NCBI GenBank assembly: GCA_023135165.1
Contig: JAGLTS010000033.1
Coordinates: forward strand, 1-51,573
DNA: 51,573 bases
Source of the DNA: Phycisphaerales bacterium
GTDB lineage: Bacteria; Planctomycetota; Phycisphaerae; Phycisphaerales; JAGLTS01
Reading direction: 5' to 3'
A program made the translations under genes and the position numbers. Of this stretch, positions 31,710 through 40,974 are shown in pieces. How positions within the stretch are numbered: the first letter of the stretch is position 1; each line of letters starts with the position of its first letter. Below the pieces are notes generated by a model that did not search any database, was not told where the DNA came from, and saw only the letters and a list, made by a program, of their open reading frames with translations.

Positions 31710-33061
31710 CGGCTTCCGCAGAAGCCGATTCGCTCACGTTTGACCCACCGCCCGAACAGTGGGGGGCGCTCATCCGAAGATCACCGTCGGACGCAGCGCT
31801 GGCATTCCGTCGCGACCTTGGTCTTCCCGATGATCGTCCGATCGTGATGACCGGCCATCAGGCGGAGTTCTGGCATCCGGGGATTCTCGCCAAGTACGCC
31901 GCGGCACAAGCCGTATCCAACGCAACAGGTGCGGCGCCCGTCTGGCTGGTTGTCGATCAGGATGCGAACGCTTTCGCCGACCTGCGCATTCCGATCATCG
32001 CGGATGCTGGCCGATTGCAGGTCCGCTCGTACGAGCTGACGGATGCGGTCATCCTCGACGCGCCGGTCGGGCTGCAAGGTGCGTTTGATCCGATCGAGCC
32101 TGAGCTTGGGGGCGCTCGCAACGCACTCCCGTCGATCAAAAAGGGCATGGAGCGGATCATCCGTGCGCTTCGGAAGCACCGCCGTGCTCGTGACGCAGCG
32201 GCGCAGATCAGCGGGGCCGCCCTGGACCTGCTGGACGGGATCATCCCGCGGGGGCGCGTACTGTCCGTGCTTGACATGACCGCTGCGGACGGTTTCGCGG
32301 CGCTTGTTGATCGTTGCCGGCATGATCCTCGCGCGGCTGCGGAGAGCTACAACCACGCCGTCGCATGTGTGGAAGGGCACGGCATGGCTCCGCTTCTCGT
32401 ACGGGGAGAACGAATCGAGTTGCCGTTGTGGCGGCTGTCGGGCGCTGCGCCTCGTCGCCGGGCGTATGCCCAGGATCTCACGGAGCACGCGAACGATCGC
32501 TTTGCGCCGCGCGCGATCCTGATGACCGCATTGGTGCGGATGCTCGGTTGCGACCTGTTCATCCACGGAACGGGCGGGGCGGCGTACGACCGCGTCACGG
32601 AGCAGTGGCTGGCTGACTGGCTGAAGCTCGATCCGGCGACGGACCTGGCGCCGGCGGTCATGGTCACGGCAACGCGCCGGCTCCCGTTCGGTCGCACCGT
32701 CGTGACACCGAATGAACTCGCCGAGACAATCCGGCTTGTGCGGCGGATGCGCCACGATCCGGCTGCGCTGGGTGAGGCGGATGCAGCCGCTCAGAAGCAA
32801 CGCTTGGTGAGCGCGATTGCAGCGGCGGATCGGCACTCGTCGGAGCGGGCGGTTCTCTTTTCACAGATGCACGATCTCCTCGCAGAGGTGCGGGCACGCC
32901 ATCGAGACGAGCTTGCAGCCGCCGACGCCGACATGCGCAACCTGGCGCGCCGGGCAGCCGAAGCGCCGATCCTCACCGATCGGACGTGGCCCTTCCCGTT
33001 CTACGATGAGGCGGATCTGCTTGCCCTGCGAGATGACATCTTCGCCGCGCTCGCAACCTGA
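31706..33061 (+). CDS. BshC-like protein of unknown function
   Basis: A 451-residue soluble protein. IVMTGHQAEFWHPGILAKY followed by PVWLVVDQDAN parallels the TGQQAG...GPLYTIYK and PVFWVA(D/G)EDHD blocks of BshC, the cysteine-adding enzyme of bacillithiol synthesis. Further on, RFAPRAILMTALVRM and DLFIHGTGGAAYDRVTE sit where BshC has its second conserved block (a GPGE-type turn followed by Tyr). Similarity is by pattern only. No bshA or bshB is nearby; the upstream partner is a GT2 enzyme, not the GT4 type of BshA. The start ATG at 31706 overlaps the upstream stop (ATGA); a GTG at 31700 is an alternative. The stop abuts the next gene's stop exactly. Function is unassigned. Confidence 0.75.
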   Translation: MTASAEADSLTFDPPPEQWGALIRRSPSDAALAFRRDLGLPDDRPIVMTGHQAEFWHPGILAKYAAAQAVSNATGAAPVWLVVDQDANAFADLRIPIIADAGRLQVRSYELTDAVILDAPVGLQGAFDPIEPELGGARNALPSIKKGMERIIRALRKHRRARDAAAQISGAALDLLDGIIPRGRVLSVLDMTAADGFAALVDRCRHDPRAAAESYNHAVACVEGHGMAPLLVRGERIELPLWRLSGAAPRRRAYAQDLTEHANDRFAPRAILMTALVRMLGCDLFIHGTGGAAYDRVTEQWLADWLKLDPATDLAPAVMVTATRRLPFGRTVVTPNELAETIRLVRRMRHDPAALGEADAAAQKQRLVSAIAAADRHSSERAVLFSQMHDLLAEVRARHRDELAAADADMRNLARRAAEAPILTDRTWPFPFYDEADLLALRDDIFAALAT

Positions 33062-33922
33062 TTACGACAAGAGCAGCATCGCGACCGGCACGACAACAGC
33101 GACCGCGACGGCTGCGAGGATCACTGCCGTGAGCAGCATCTTGCGTGTGGATGCGATGAAGCCCATCAGCGCATCGTGTTCGTGACTGAGCCGATCCTGC
33201 AAGCTCGCCATCGCGGCTGCCATGCGCTGTATCGCTTCGTTCTGTCGCTTGACGACGGTAGTCAGCCGATCGAACTGCGCCACTGCTTCAGCTTCCTTGC
33301 GAGCGACCAATTCAAGCTCTTCGCGGATCTGGATGAGCGAATCACCGTGGGCGCCCGCGTGTGCTCTCACGTCCGTCAGTGCATCGTCAAGTGTGTCGCG
33401 ATGGTCCTTCACCTTGCTGCCGAGCGAGGCAAGTTCGCGGTGCATGTCCGTGCGCAAGGCGTCAATCTGCCCACTCAGATCGCCGAGTTCGCTGAGTCGA
33501 TCGGGCAGATCGCTGAGCAGCGCGTGCAACTGCTGCACCGGATCGTCAACTGACAGCACATCGTTCGTTGCCGGCTCCGGCCCGACGACATCGGACGGCG
33601 CTTCATCCACAGTCGGCTCCGGCTCGTCATCACTGTGGGGGTCAGGGTGGAGGTCGGTCGGCTCCACCGCGTCATCCTCCGCCTCGGGCTGATCCGCCGG
33701 CGTCGGAAACTCGACTGCGGGCAGTGGGGGTAGTGGTGGGGGTGGTGGGGGTGAAACCTCAGGGGCACGGGCATCATCCGGAACCTCTTTCGGCTCCGCG
33801 ACTTCGACAGCATCAGCCCTCTCCGCCACAGCAAGGTGGTTCGTCAGATTCGACGGGATCGGCACCTCAATCGGATGCCGATTCTGCAGCAATGTCCCGA
33901 TGCGTCTGAAGATCCTCGACAC
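33062..33922 (-). CDS. Tail-anchored coiled-coil protein with Pro-rich linker
   Basis: Unrecognised protein of 286 residues. It starts with a short basic stretch (SRIFRRIGTLL). Residues about 45-135 are acidic and proline-rich, including a run of PPPPPPLPPLP, and are surely disordered. From about 140 to 255 the sequence is helical and heptad-like, with SDLPDRLSELGDLSGQIDAL and VKDHRDTLDDALTDVRAH, suggesting a coiled coil. A single hydrophobic segment (MLLTAVILAAVAVAVVVPVA) at the extreme C-terminus makes it a tail-anchored membrane protein. The start is the second of two adjacent GTG codons (33922), because GGGAGG sits 6 bp before it and only 3 bp before the first. The frame itself is open up to 34162. 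Confidence 0.8.
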   Translation of the reverse strand: MSRIFRRIGTLLQNRHPIEVPIPSNLTNHLAVAERADAVEVAEPKEVPDDARAPEVSPPPPPPLPPLPAVEFPTPADQPEAEDDAVEPTDLHPDPHSDDEPEPTVDEAPSDVVGPEPATNDVLSVDDPVQQLHALLSDLPDRLSELGDLSGQIDALRTDMHRELASLGSKVKDHRDTLDDALTDVRAHAGAHGDSLIQIREELELVARKEAEAVAQFDRLTTVVKRQNEAIQRMAAAMASLQDRLSHEHDALMGFIASTRKMLLTAVILAAVAVAVVVPVAMLLLS

Positions 33923-33928
33923 CACAGG

Positions 33929-33934
33929 CCTCCC
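33929..33934 (-). promoter_or_regulatory. Shine-Dalgarno deciding between two adjacent GTG starts
   Basis: GGGAGG on the minus strand, 6 bp before the GTG at 33922 and only 3 bp before the GTG at 33925. It favours 33922. Confidence 0.6.
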
Positions 33935-34288
33935 TTCCCGACAGCAGCGCCAGCCCATCCGAGCATCACCATCATTGTACCGCAGTTCGGTGGGAAAGAC
34001 CGCACTTCCCGGCTGCGGAGCAGGGCAAGCAAAGTCATCCTGTGGGCAGCGTGAGCGGGTCATCGCGGTCCGAGCTGGCCTGGAGGCGTTTGCCTTCGTT
34101 GCCGCGCATGGATGCGGCCCCCCCGTTTCAACAGATTGAAGGCCACGCGGCGGAGCCGGCAAAAGGCGGATTCAATTCCGAAGCGCAACACGGGGGCGAA
34201 GAAAGGGGTCGGGCTTGCTCTGTGAAAACCCTCACAGTCCAATGAGGAATCATGATGGTGTGGGTCCATGGAAGCGAGCCGCGGCGTC

Positions 34289-34398
34289 CTCGCCAGCGGT
34301 CCCCCACCCCAGGATGTGCGTGGCGGCACCGCCTGCGGGCTCGCTTCGCGCGGGCGAGATTAACCCCATGTTGCCACATGGGGCTGGAATGGAAGATG
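34289..34398. repeat. Dispersed palindromic repeat, copy 2
   Basis: About 110 bp, homologous to 20325-20426 in the same orientation. The palindrome at 34364-34383 (CCCCATGT TGCC ACATGGGG) is base-for-base the same as in copy 1, while the flanks have diverged. It lies upstream of the tail-anchored protein gene, as copy 1 lies upstream of the STAS gene. The rest of the 33923-34638 gap shows no gene. Confidence 0.75.
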
Positions 34399-34532
34399 AT
34401 CTTGATTGTGTAACCAAGAGGATCGGAAGACGCGACGCTGCATGTGCGGAATATCAAGGGTTTCAACAGAGCAACGTATTCAGCTTTTTTCCCTGAGAGG
34501 AATCGCACGCCCCTAGGAAGCTCAGGAAGACG

Positions 34533-34562
34533 ATGACGCAGGCGTGCAAGAGGTGGTATAAG
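34533..34562 (+). promoter_or_regulatory. Candidate promoter for the 34639 orphan gene
   Basis: ATGACG (34533-34538), an 18-bp spacer, then TATAAG (34557-34562), a 5-of-6 match to the -10 consensus. It lies about 77 bp upstream of the ORF start. Confidence 0.4.
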
Positions 34563-34638
34563 CTCTGGACTTGGCACCGCTACTTGTTCTAACAGGGTGT
34601 TTGAGTGCCGACGATCAGGCTGATGGAGCTACACAACA

Positions 34639-34974
34639 ATGTCGAGGCAGAACATGACGAGAACAATGAACAGGTTCGCAATGTCTCTCGCGCTCTCGGA
34701 TGCCGAGGTGGCCATCTCTGATCTGCGACGTGAGATTAAGGAGGGACAACATGATTCTGATGGCTGCATGGCCTTGGGGGTGCCATTTCAGTATGTGCTC
34801 TGGCAACTGTGCATAGCATGGCACAGTAGATGGCTCACAGACGATGAACTGAACAAGATGAGTCAAGCAGAGAATGATCTCCTGCGGGATTCGATTCCGA
34901 ACTGGGGGTTGTCGTTTCAGTTGGTCGATATCGATCAGCCTGACATGTTCAACCCTCGTGATGCGCCGGCGTAG
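34639..34974 (+). CDS. Hypothetical protein, low-GC orphan
   Basis: A 111-codon frame that I do not recognise. The N-terminus (MSRQNMTRTMNRFAMSL) offers several ATGs; the first is taken. The middle looks like a real amphipathic protein: ALSDAEVAISDLRREI, then VLWQLCIAWHSRWLTDDEL, ending LSFQLVDIDQPDMFNP. There is no signal peptide or membrane helix. The base composition is visibly more A/T-rich than the neighbouring genes, and it sits isolated between a repeat-bearing gap and the convergent GH38 gene, which suggests an acquired or fast-evolving gene. A candidate promoter is present upstream. An overlapping minus-strand ORF (34615-35049) looks less protein-like. Confidence 0.5.
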   Translation: MSRQNMTRTMNRFAMSLALSDAEVAISDLRREIKEGQHDSDGCMALGVPFQYVLWQLCIAWHSRWLTDDELNKMSQAENDLLRDSIPNWGLSFQLVDIDQPDMFNPRDAPA

Positions 34975-35074
34975 GTACAGGCAGTAGCCACCGCAGTCAG
35001 ATGACCAGCTTCTTCTCCCAGTTCGAGTGAGTCGCCGGGCAGTCGCCATTGAAGCTGATCGTACGATGTACGAG

Positions 35075-37735
35075 TCACTCTATGTCGCGCGCACGCTGGA
35101 GCAGCCCCGCTGTCTCAAGATGAACGGTCACGACTGCGCGCGGCCCAAGTGGGATATGAGCCTTGTTGTCCGCGATCCGGAGCGGTGCTCGTGGAGTTTC
35201 CAACGAATCACACATCTGTGCGGCGTGCATTCGCCTACCTGGAAGTTCAAGCTCCGCAACCACTTCCGTCTCTCGATGGTTGAGAAGACGTGCAATCACG
35301 CCGTCGCTGTATTCCGCCTGTTTGAGGTCAACCAAGCTGACACCTTCACCCTGCAGCGAGACAAGGTTGTGAACCGACGCACCGGCCTTCTTCACCACGG
35401 GGTGAATCTCGACCATCGTCGAAGCATGCCTGCCAAACACGGATGCTTCGCAAGGATCGAACGTACGGGCGCAACGCAGCTCATACCGGAGCCGACAATA
35501 GCCGGGCTGTGACGGTCTGAAGTTCGTATGCCAGTAGTTGTTCATAGGCCAGGCGAGGATCAAAGCGCACCGACGATCAGGGACCGCCTGTTGATGCCTG
35601 GCGAAGTTAAATCCACCGAGTTGAAAAAGTGGCGCATCGGGACACGCGAGCGTGATACACACATCATCATTGTGCGTGGCGAGATATGTATCCGCAGTGA
35701 TCCAGTCGCGGCAACATCCGGGAAGCTGCTCCGCGTCATACTCCGTCGCGCACCCTGCCGTATCAAAGTGTGCTCGCCACTCCGGAACGGCCAGCGGAAA
35801 TGCGAAGTAGATCCCTTCCGGCTCTCGCACATCTTCCTTCTTGAACTGTATCTCGAACCGTACGGTCGGCTCGTATTCACACAGAGTGATGATCTGCATC
35901 AGGTCATCGACCCCATCAGCACGATAGCGGCGGATCAGTCGAGCACCGTCCGGCCGTCGCTCCGCGTGGAGTGAAATCAACTCGGTGGGAGCGCTGCGAT
36001 CGGCCTTCCAATCAGGAACCCAGCAGGTGCGATCCTCGTGGATCGCCTCCCAGTCGGAAGCGAAGAACGCCTCACGCGGATCGCCGAGCTTCTTCGCGCG
36101 TTCGTTGAGTTCAGCGACGGTTTCGCGAACGAAGCCGCAGAAGTCCCACGGACTGGTTGCGTCGTTGATCGTCACCCCGAGTGTGCGATCACGGAGCGTC
36201 AGGATTCGGCCGGTCTTCGGGTCGAATGTCAACTCATGATGTGACGACGTGAGTGAATCGCCGGAGACCGCTACCCCTGGCGGCGGCCCCGCGGGCTTGA
36301 GGTCTTCTCGATCCACCGTGATCCAGCTCAGTGCGGGCACATCCACCGGGCCGAGCGCGTTGGCATCAATGGCGTAGATCTCACATTCCTCACGGCGCAG
36401 GGTCAAGTCGGTGTCGAAGCGATGCACGGTGCTGGATAGATGATGCCATGTGCCTTCCGTCAGCGGCTTGTAGAGCGGCAGGACGATGCGCTTCGCTACC
36501 GGGCTGGGGTTGTAGAGAAGGAACGACTCAACACCCGTGCCCTGCCGGGGGTTGCCCGCAAGGCCTTCGAGCTGGTCGCGCATGAGCAGTGCGGTGTATG
36601 CAGCGGCGCGGTGCGCACAGGCAGCCTTGAAGGTCCACTGATCGAGGTACAGCGTCGGGCACTTGGACAGGATTCCGCAGAATGAACCCCATGTGTGCTC
36701 ATCGTGGAGGTTCAGATTCCATCTCGCTTCGCGCAGGTGCGCCCGTGCCCCTTCATCGAGAGACTGAGCCGTCGCAAGTGACAGAGCAGCGGAGAGACGC
36801 GCTTTGGCTCTTCGGTTGATCGCCGCCTCCATGGCGGCGCTGCCGCTGCCGAAGTTCCAGAAGTCCGTCCAGTCGCCGCGGTAGGTCGGCACGTGCGCTG
36901 CGGGCTGCTGCTCCAATCGCTCGATGACCGCCTCGGGTGTGACAAGCTGAATGCGAGGCTCCCGGCCTTCGTCATTCCACCGCCGGATCAGCCCCGGCAG
37001 GTTCGGGTTCGGCGGGTTGTTGTCACAGAAGCCGGGGTGTGTGGCTGTGAGGTAGATGAAGTCATAGCCGTAGCCCGCCTTCGCAAGCCGCGCAACATAC
37101 TGATCGAGCCCGGCGGCCATCTTCTCGGTGGTCACGTCCGGTTCGGTGAGCTTGAGATGAGCATCAAAGGACTGGTAGTGCTCGCCGTTGAAGGCCGTGA
37201 TGGTTCGCCCGTCCGGCCCTTGCCAGTTAAAGCCGAGCGGGCGATGAAGCGGGAAGCCGCCGAAGTGGATGTTGATCCCCATGAGCAGGCCGTTGATCCC
37301 GGCATCGCGCAGGAGTGGAATGATCGACCACGGCAGGCCGTTGACATCGTGGTTGATCGCCACGGAGATCGGCAGGCCGAACTGCTCGCGCAGCTCGCGG
37401 ACCGGCAGGAGACTCTGTGCGAGTTGCTCAAGCGTGTACAGCGGGGTGATGTTGGCGAACATCGCGCCGACGGCGATCTGCCCTCGCTGTGCGGCGGCGG
37501 AGAAGCGCTCAACCTGCTGATCGCTTGCGTTGCGGAGCCAGTCGATAATCGGTGCGGTGACTTCACACGTCCAGCACATCCGCGAGCCTTCGGGCCAGTC
37601 CGCAGTTTCATCGCAGTAGTCCAGCGCCTCGTCGATGAACCGGCGTGAAAGCTCCCAGAAGATCGGCTGCGCGTGCGTGTAGCCGACGTCGGTGTGGGTG
37701 TGGTGCATCACGAGGACGTCTTTGATGTCGGTCAT
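35075..37735 (-). CDS. GH38-like alpha-mannosidase
   Basis: Large glycoside hydrolase-like protein of 886 residues. The start LVMHHTHTDVGYT matches the GH38 zinc motif (HxHxD; His14 and Asp16). AINHDVNGLPW near residue 150 is placed where the catalytic Asp lies in family 38, and NLNLHDEHTWGS near 345 matches the HHDAxxGT zinc-histidine block. The C-terminal 500 residues are the beta-rich domains seen in the family (FLLYNPSPVAKRIVLPL, LTFDPKTGRILTLRDR). No signal peptide is seen, so it is probably cytoplasmic. It is divergent from the GH130 gene, 157 bp between starts, which places it in a sugar-utilisation locus. Exact linkage specificity is not known, and related subgroups are poorly characterised. 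Confidence 0.82.
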   Translation of the reverse strand: MTDIKDVLVMHHTHTDVGYTHAQPIFWELSRRFIDEALDYCDETADWPEGSRMCWTCEVTAPIIDWLRNASDQQVERFSAAAQRGQIAVGAMFANITPLYTLEQLAQSLLPVRELREQFGLPISVAINHDVNGLPWSIIPLLRDAGINGLLMGINIHFGGFPLHRPLGFNWQGPDGRTITAFNGEHYQSFDAHLKLTEPDVTTEKMAAGLDQYVARLAKAGYGYDFIYLTATHPGFCDNNPPNPNLPGLIRRWNDEGREPRIQLVTPEAVIERLEQQPAAHVPTYRGDWTDFWNFGSGSAAMEAAINRRAKARLSAALSLATAQSLDEGARAHLREARWNLNLHDEHTWGSFCGILSKCPTLYLDQWTFKAACAHRAAAYTALLMRDQLEGLAGNPRQGTGVESFLLYNPSPVAKRIVLPLYKPLTEGTWHHLSSTVHRFDTDLTLRREECEIYAIDANALGPVDVPALSWITVDREDLKPAGPPPGVAVSGDSLTSSHHELTFDPKTGRILTLRDRTLGVTINDATSPWDFCGFVRETVAELNERAKKLGDPREAFFASDWEAIHEDRTCWVPDWKADRSAPTELISLHAERRPDGARLIRRYRADGVDDLMQIITLCEYEPTVRFEIQFKKEDVREPEGIYFAFPLAVPEWRAHFDTAGCATEYDAEQLPGCCRDWITADTYLATHNDDVCITLACPDAPLFQLGGFNFARHQQAVPDRRCALILAWPMNNYWHTNFRPSQPGYCRLRYELRCARTFDPCEASVFGRHASTMVEIHPVVKKAGASVHNLVSLQGEGVSLVDLKQAEYSDGVIARLLNHRETEVVAELELPGRRMHAAQMCDSLETPRAPLRIADNKAHIPLGPRAVVTVHLETAGLLQRARDIE

Positions 37736-37892
37736 GGATCACACTCTTCCTTGGCCGGTGATCGGCTGGGACCCATAGTCTAGATCCTGGCGGTGATCGC
37801 GCGCGGCTCGCACGGCCATTCCGGGGCGAGAAGCGCGAATCTGCTACAACACGCCAGAGGATCGCATCCTCAGAAATACGGAGCACGCCACC

Positions 37893-38849
37893 ATGCGACG
37901 GAGCAGCGAGAACCCCATTCTCACACGGCACGACATCCCCGACGTGCCGCCGGATGTCGTGGATGTGACCAGTGTGTTCAACCCGGGGGCGATCCGTGTC
38001 GGCGACCGGTACGCGCTGCTGCTCCGGGTGCAGACGCGCGGGCGGGAGACGGTGCTCATGGCGGCGGAGAGCGAGGATGGCGAGCACTTCGCCGTCCGGC
38101 CTTCACTTGTGAAGATCGACCGGCTCGATGCCGTCGATGAGACGATCTACCACATCTACGATCCGCGCCTGACGCGCATCGGCGATGTGATGTACATGAT
38201 GTTCGCAGCGGATGTGGACGGAGCGTGCCGGCTCGGGATCGCGACCGGTGAGAATCTCGATCAGTTCCGACTCGTGAGTTTCGGCAGTGACATCGACACG
38301 CGCAACGGCGTGCTGTTCCCGGAGAAGATCGGCGGCCGATTCGTGCGCCTGGAGCGCCCGAACCTGGTGGCCGTGGACGGCGGCGTGTCTTCAGGCAGTG
38401 AGATCATCCTCGCCGAGTCCGACGACCTCGTGACGTGGAACCCGGTCGGGTCGGTGATGAACGGTCGGCCGCATTACTGGGATGAGCTGATCGGCTCCGG
38501 CCCCCCGCCGGTGAAGACGCGCGACGGCTGGCTGCACATCTACCACGGCATCGCCCGGCACTTCGGCGCGGGCATCTACCAGGCTGGCGCCGTGCTACTC
38601 GACCTGCAGAACCCCTGCCGGGTCGTCGCGCGAAGCAGGTGCAACATCCTCGAACCGCGCGAACTGTACGAGATGGTGGGCCAGGTGCCGAACGTCGTCT
38701 TCCCCGGCGGCATGATCGTCGATGACATCGACAGCGAGGGCTTCGCCGCCCCCGGAAGTACGGTGCGCGTGTATTACGGTGCAGCCGATACGTGCGTTGG
38801 TCTGGCATTGACGACGATCGACGAGCTGCTCGCCGCCTGCCACGCTTGA
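37893..38849 (+). CDS. GH130 family beta-mannoside phosphorylase-type enzyme
   Basis: Five-bladed beta-propeller enzyme of the GH130 family, 318 residues. Family members cleave beta-1,4- or beta-1,2-mannosides with phosphate, giving mannose 1-phosphate; some are hydrolases. Visible features are NPILTRHDIPDVPPDVVDV, FNPGAIRVGDRYALLLRVQT, YDPRLTRIGDVMYMMFAAD, ERPNLVAVDGG and WDELIGSGPPPVKTRDGWLH, all characteristic of the propeller. The ATG at 37893 follows ACGGAGCACGCCACC. The next gene, a transporter, begins 79 bp later on the same strand, so the two likely form an operon with the CBM9 gene. The precise linkage was not determined. Confidence 0.9.
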   Translation: MRRSSENPILTRHDIPDVPPDVVDVTSVFNPGAIRVGDRYALLLRVQTRGRETVLMAAESEDGEHFAVRPSLVKIDRLDAVDETIYHIYDPRLTRIGDVMYMMFAADVDGACRLGIATGENLDQFRLVSFGSDIDTRNGVLFPEKIGGRFVRLERPNLVAVDGGVSSGSEIILAESDDLVTWNPVGSVMNGRPHYWDELIGSGPPPVKTRDGWLHIYHGIARHFGAGIYQAGAVLLDLQNPCRVVARSRCNILEPRELYEMVGQVPNVVFPGGMIVDDIDSEGFAAPGSTVRVYYGAADTCVGLALTTIDELLAACHA

Positions 38850-38928
38850 CAGCACGTCAGATGATGAAGCGAGCGGTTCCCGGTACGATCATCGGCTGAT
38901 CTTCACCGGAACACCCCCGGGAACACCT

Positions 38929-40971
38929 ATGCACCTGCTGGACTGGATCATCGTCGCGGGGCTGCTGAGCATGTTGCTGATCGGTGCGCTGCGTACGCGC
39001 CGGTACACGCGGAGCGTCAGCGGCTTCCTCGCAGCCGAACGGTGCGGAGGCCGCTACATCATCTCGATGGCGCAGGCCGCTGCCGGGCTGGGCGTGATCT
39101 CGCTCGTGTACTGGTTCGAGATGTACTACGAAAACGGCTTCACCGGGTACTGGTGGGGCTCCATGACGGAACCGGCCCTGATCGTCGTCGCACTGTCGGG
39201 CTTCGTGTTTTACCGATTCCGCCAGACACGGGCGATGACGCTGGCGCAGTTTTTCGAGATGCGCTACAGCCGCAATTTCCGCGTCTTCTCCGGGCTTGTG
39301 GCGTACCTGGCGGGCATCATCAACTTCGGGATCTTTCCCGCGGTGGGTGCGAGGTTCTTCATCGCCCTGTGCGGTCTTGAACACTCGTATCTTATCTTCG
39401 GCGTCGCCATCAACACGTACATCGCGCTGATGGTCGGCCTGCTGTCGATCTCGCTGCTGTTCACGTTCCTCGGCGGCCACATCGCCGTGATGGTGACCGA
39501 CTTTCTGCAGGGTGCGTTCGTCAACGTCGTCTTTGCGGTCATCGTGTTCTACCTGCTCTACCAGATCCGGTGGGAACGCATGGCGGAGACCATGCTCACC
39601 GCCGAAGCGGGCAAGTCGATGGTCAACCCCTTCGACATCGGCAAGCAGTCGCACTTCAACATCTGGTTCTACCTCATCTCCGTCGTCGTTGTCTTCTACA
39701 GCACCATGGGGTGGCAGGGCACGCAGGGGTATTACTGCTGCGCGAAGGACGCCCATGAAGCGAAGATGGCGAACATCCTCAACTACTGGCGATTCCGCGT
39801 GCTCCTGATCGTCGCGATCATCACGCCGATCGCTGTACGCACGGTGCTGCATCATCCGCACTTCGCGGAAGAGGCTGCCGCGATCACACAGTCGATCGAA
39901 GTCCTGCAGCAGCAGGCTGCGAACGCCACGGAGCTTGAGACGCTCCAGAAGCAGCTCCGCACACCGTATGCCCTGGCCGTCATGCTCCCCACCGGTCTGC
40001 TCGGCCTGATGTGCGCCGCCATGCTGGCCGCGTTCATCAGCACGCACGACACCTACCTGCACTCGTGGGGGACGATCTTCGTGCAGGATGTGATGCTGCC
40101 GTTCAGGAAAAGACCGTTCACGCCGCGTCAGCATATGTGGCTGCTGCGCGCATCGATTTTCGGGGTCGCGATCTTCATCTTCTGCTTCAGCCTGCTCTTT
40201 CGCCAGACACAGTTCATCGCCATGTTCTGCGCGATCACCGCGTCGATCTTCGTCGGTGGCGCGGGGTCAGTCATCATCGGCGGCCTGTACTGGAAGCGCG
40301 GCTCCACAGCCGCGGCGTGGACGGCGATGCTCACCGGCATGGTCATCTCCGGGTTCGGCCTCATCATCAAACAAAGTGACCTCGTGGATCTGCTGCTGCC
40401 CGAAGTGCTAGTTGATGCCTCCTGGTTTCAGTCGGTGCTTCACACGCTCCAGGTGGATATCACCGGCCAGGTCTACACTTTCATCGCCATCGTCTGCTCG
40501 GTCGGTTCGTATGTCCTCGTCTCGCTTCTTGGCCCGCAGCACAGTCATAACATGGACCGCCTCCTGCACCGGGGGAAGTACGCGGTAAAAGGAGATCGCG
40601 CGGTCGCGGTACGGGGCAAACGGTCATGGCTGGAGAAGCTCGGCGTGGACCCCGAGTTCACCGGGTGGGATCGATTCGTCACGTTCATCTCCGTCGGCTG
40701 GCCAATGGTGTGGATCGCCATCTTCGTCGCAGGCGTTGTCTGGTATCTCCTGCGCAAATCACAAGGTCAAGACATCAGCGATGAGGCATGGCTTGACTTC
40801 TGGCACATTTTCACGTGGTTCCTCCTCGCCTCCGCCGTCGCTGTGACCATCTGGTTCACGATCGGCGGCATCAGGGATCTGCGGTACCTGTTCCACAAGC
40901 TGAGCACGGGGCAGCCTGATGTGGAGGACGACGGCCGGGCCATAACTGACAACGACGATGCGGTGGAGTAA
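38929..40971 (+). CDS. Sodium:solute symporter (SSS family), probable sugar or glycoside uptake
   Basis: Membrane transporter of 680 residues with about 14-15 hydrophobic segments. It starts MHLLDWIIVAGLLSMLLIG and includes SVSGFLAAERCGGRYIISMA, typical of SSS proteins, then RFRQTRAMTLAQFFEMRYS and a later MLAAFISTHDTYLHSWGTIF (Na2-site helix). It is longer than the 484-residue symporter in this window because of added helices and a polar C-terminal tail ending in Asp/Glu. Its position between GH130 and CBM9 genes suggests import of the mannoside or another sugar handled by the locus. Substrate assignment is by context only. Confidence 0.9.
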   Translation: MHLLDWIIVAGLLSMLLIGALRTRRYTRSVSGFLAAERCGGRYIISMAQAAAGLGVISLVYWFEMYYENGFTGYWWGSMTEPALIVVALSGFVFYRFRQTRAMTLAQFFEMRYSRNFRVFSGLVAYLAGIINFGIFPAVGARFFIALCGLEHSYLIFGVAINTYIALMVGLLSISLLFTFLGGHIAVMVTDFLQGAFVNVVFAVIVFYLLYQIRWERMAETMLTAEAGKSMVNPFDIGKQSHFNIWFYLISVVVVFYSTMGWQGTQGYYCCAKDAHEAKMANILNYWRFRVLLIVAIITPIAVRTVLHHPHFAEEAAAITQSIEVLQQQAANATELETLQKQLRTPYALAVMLPTGLLGLMCAAMLAAFISTHDTYLHSWGTIFVQDVMLPFRKRPFTPRQHMWLLRASIFGVAIFIFCFSLLFRQTQFIAMFCAITASIFVGGAGSVIIGGLYWKRGSTAAAWTAMLTGMVISGFGLIIKQSDLVDLLLPEVLVDASWFQSVLHTLQVDITGQVYTFIAIVCSVGSYVLVSLLGPQHSHNMDRLLHRGKYAVKGDRAVAVRGKRSWLEKLGVDPEFTGWDRFVTFISVGWPMVWIAIFVAGVVWYLLRKSQGQDISDEAWLDFWHIFTWFLLASAVAVTIWFTIGGIRDLRYLFHKLSTGQPDVEDDGRAITDNDDAVE

Positions 40972-40974
40972 ACA

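Noticed and set aside
38857..40134. 425-codon minus-strand frame opposite the second symporter
   Set aside because: The plus strand encodes an unmistakable transporter; the opposite frame is a charged low-complexity shadow.
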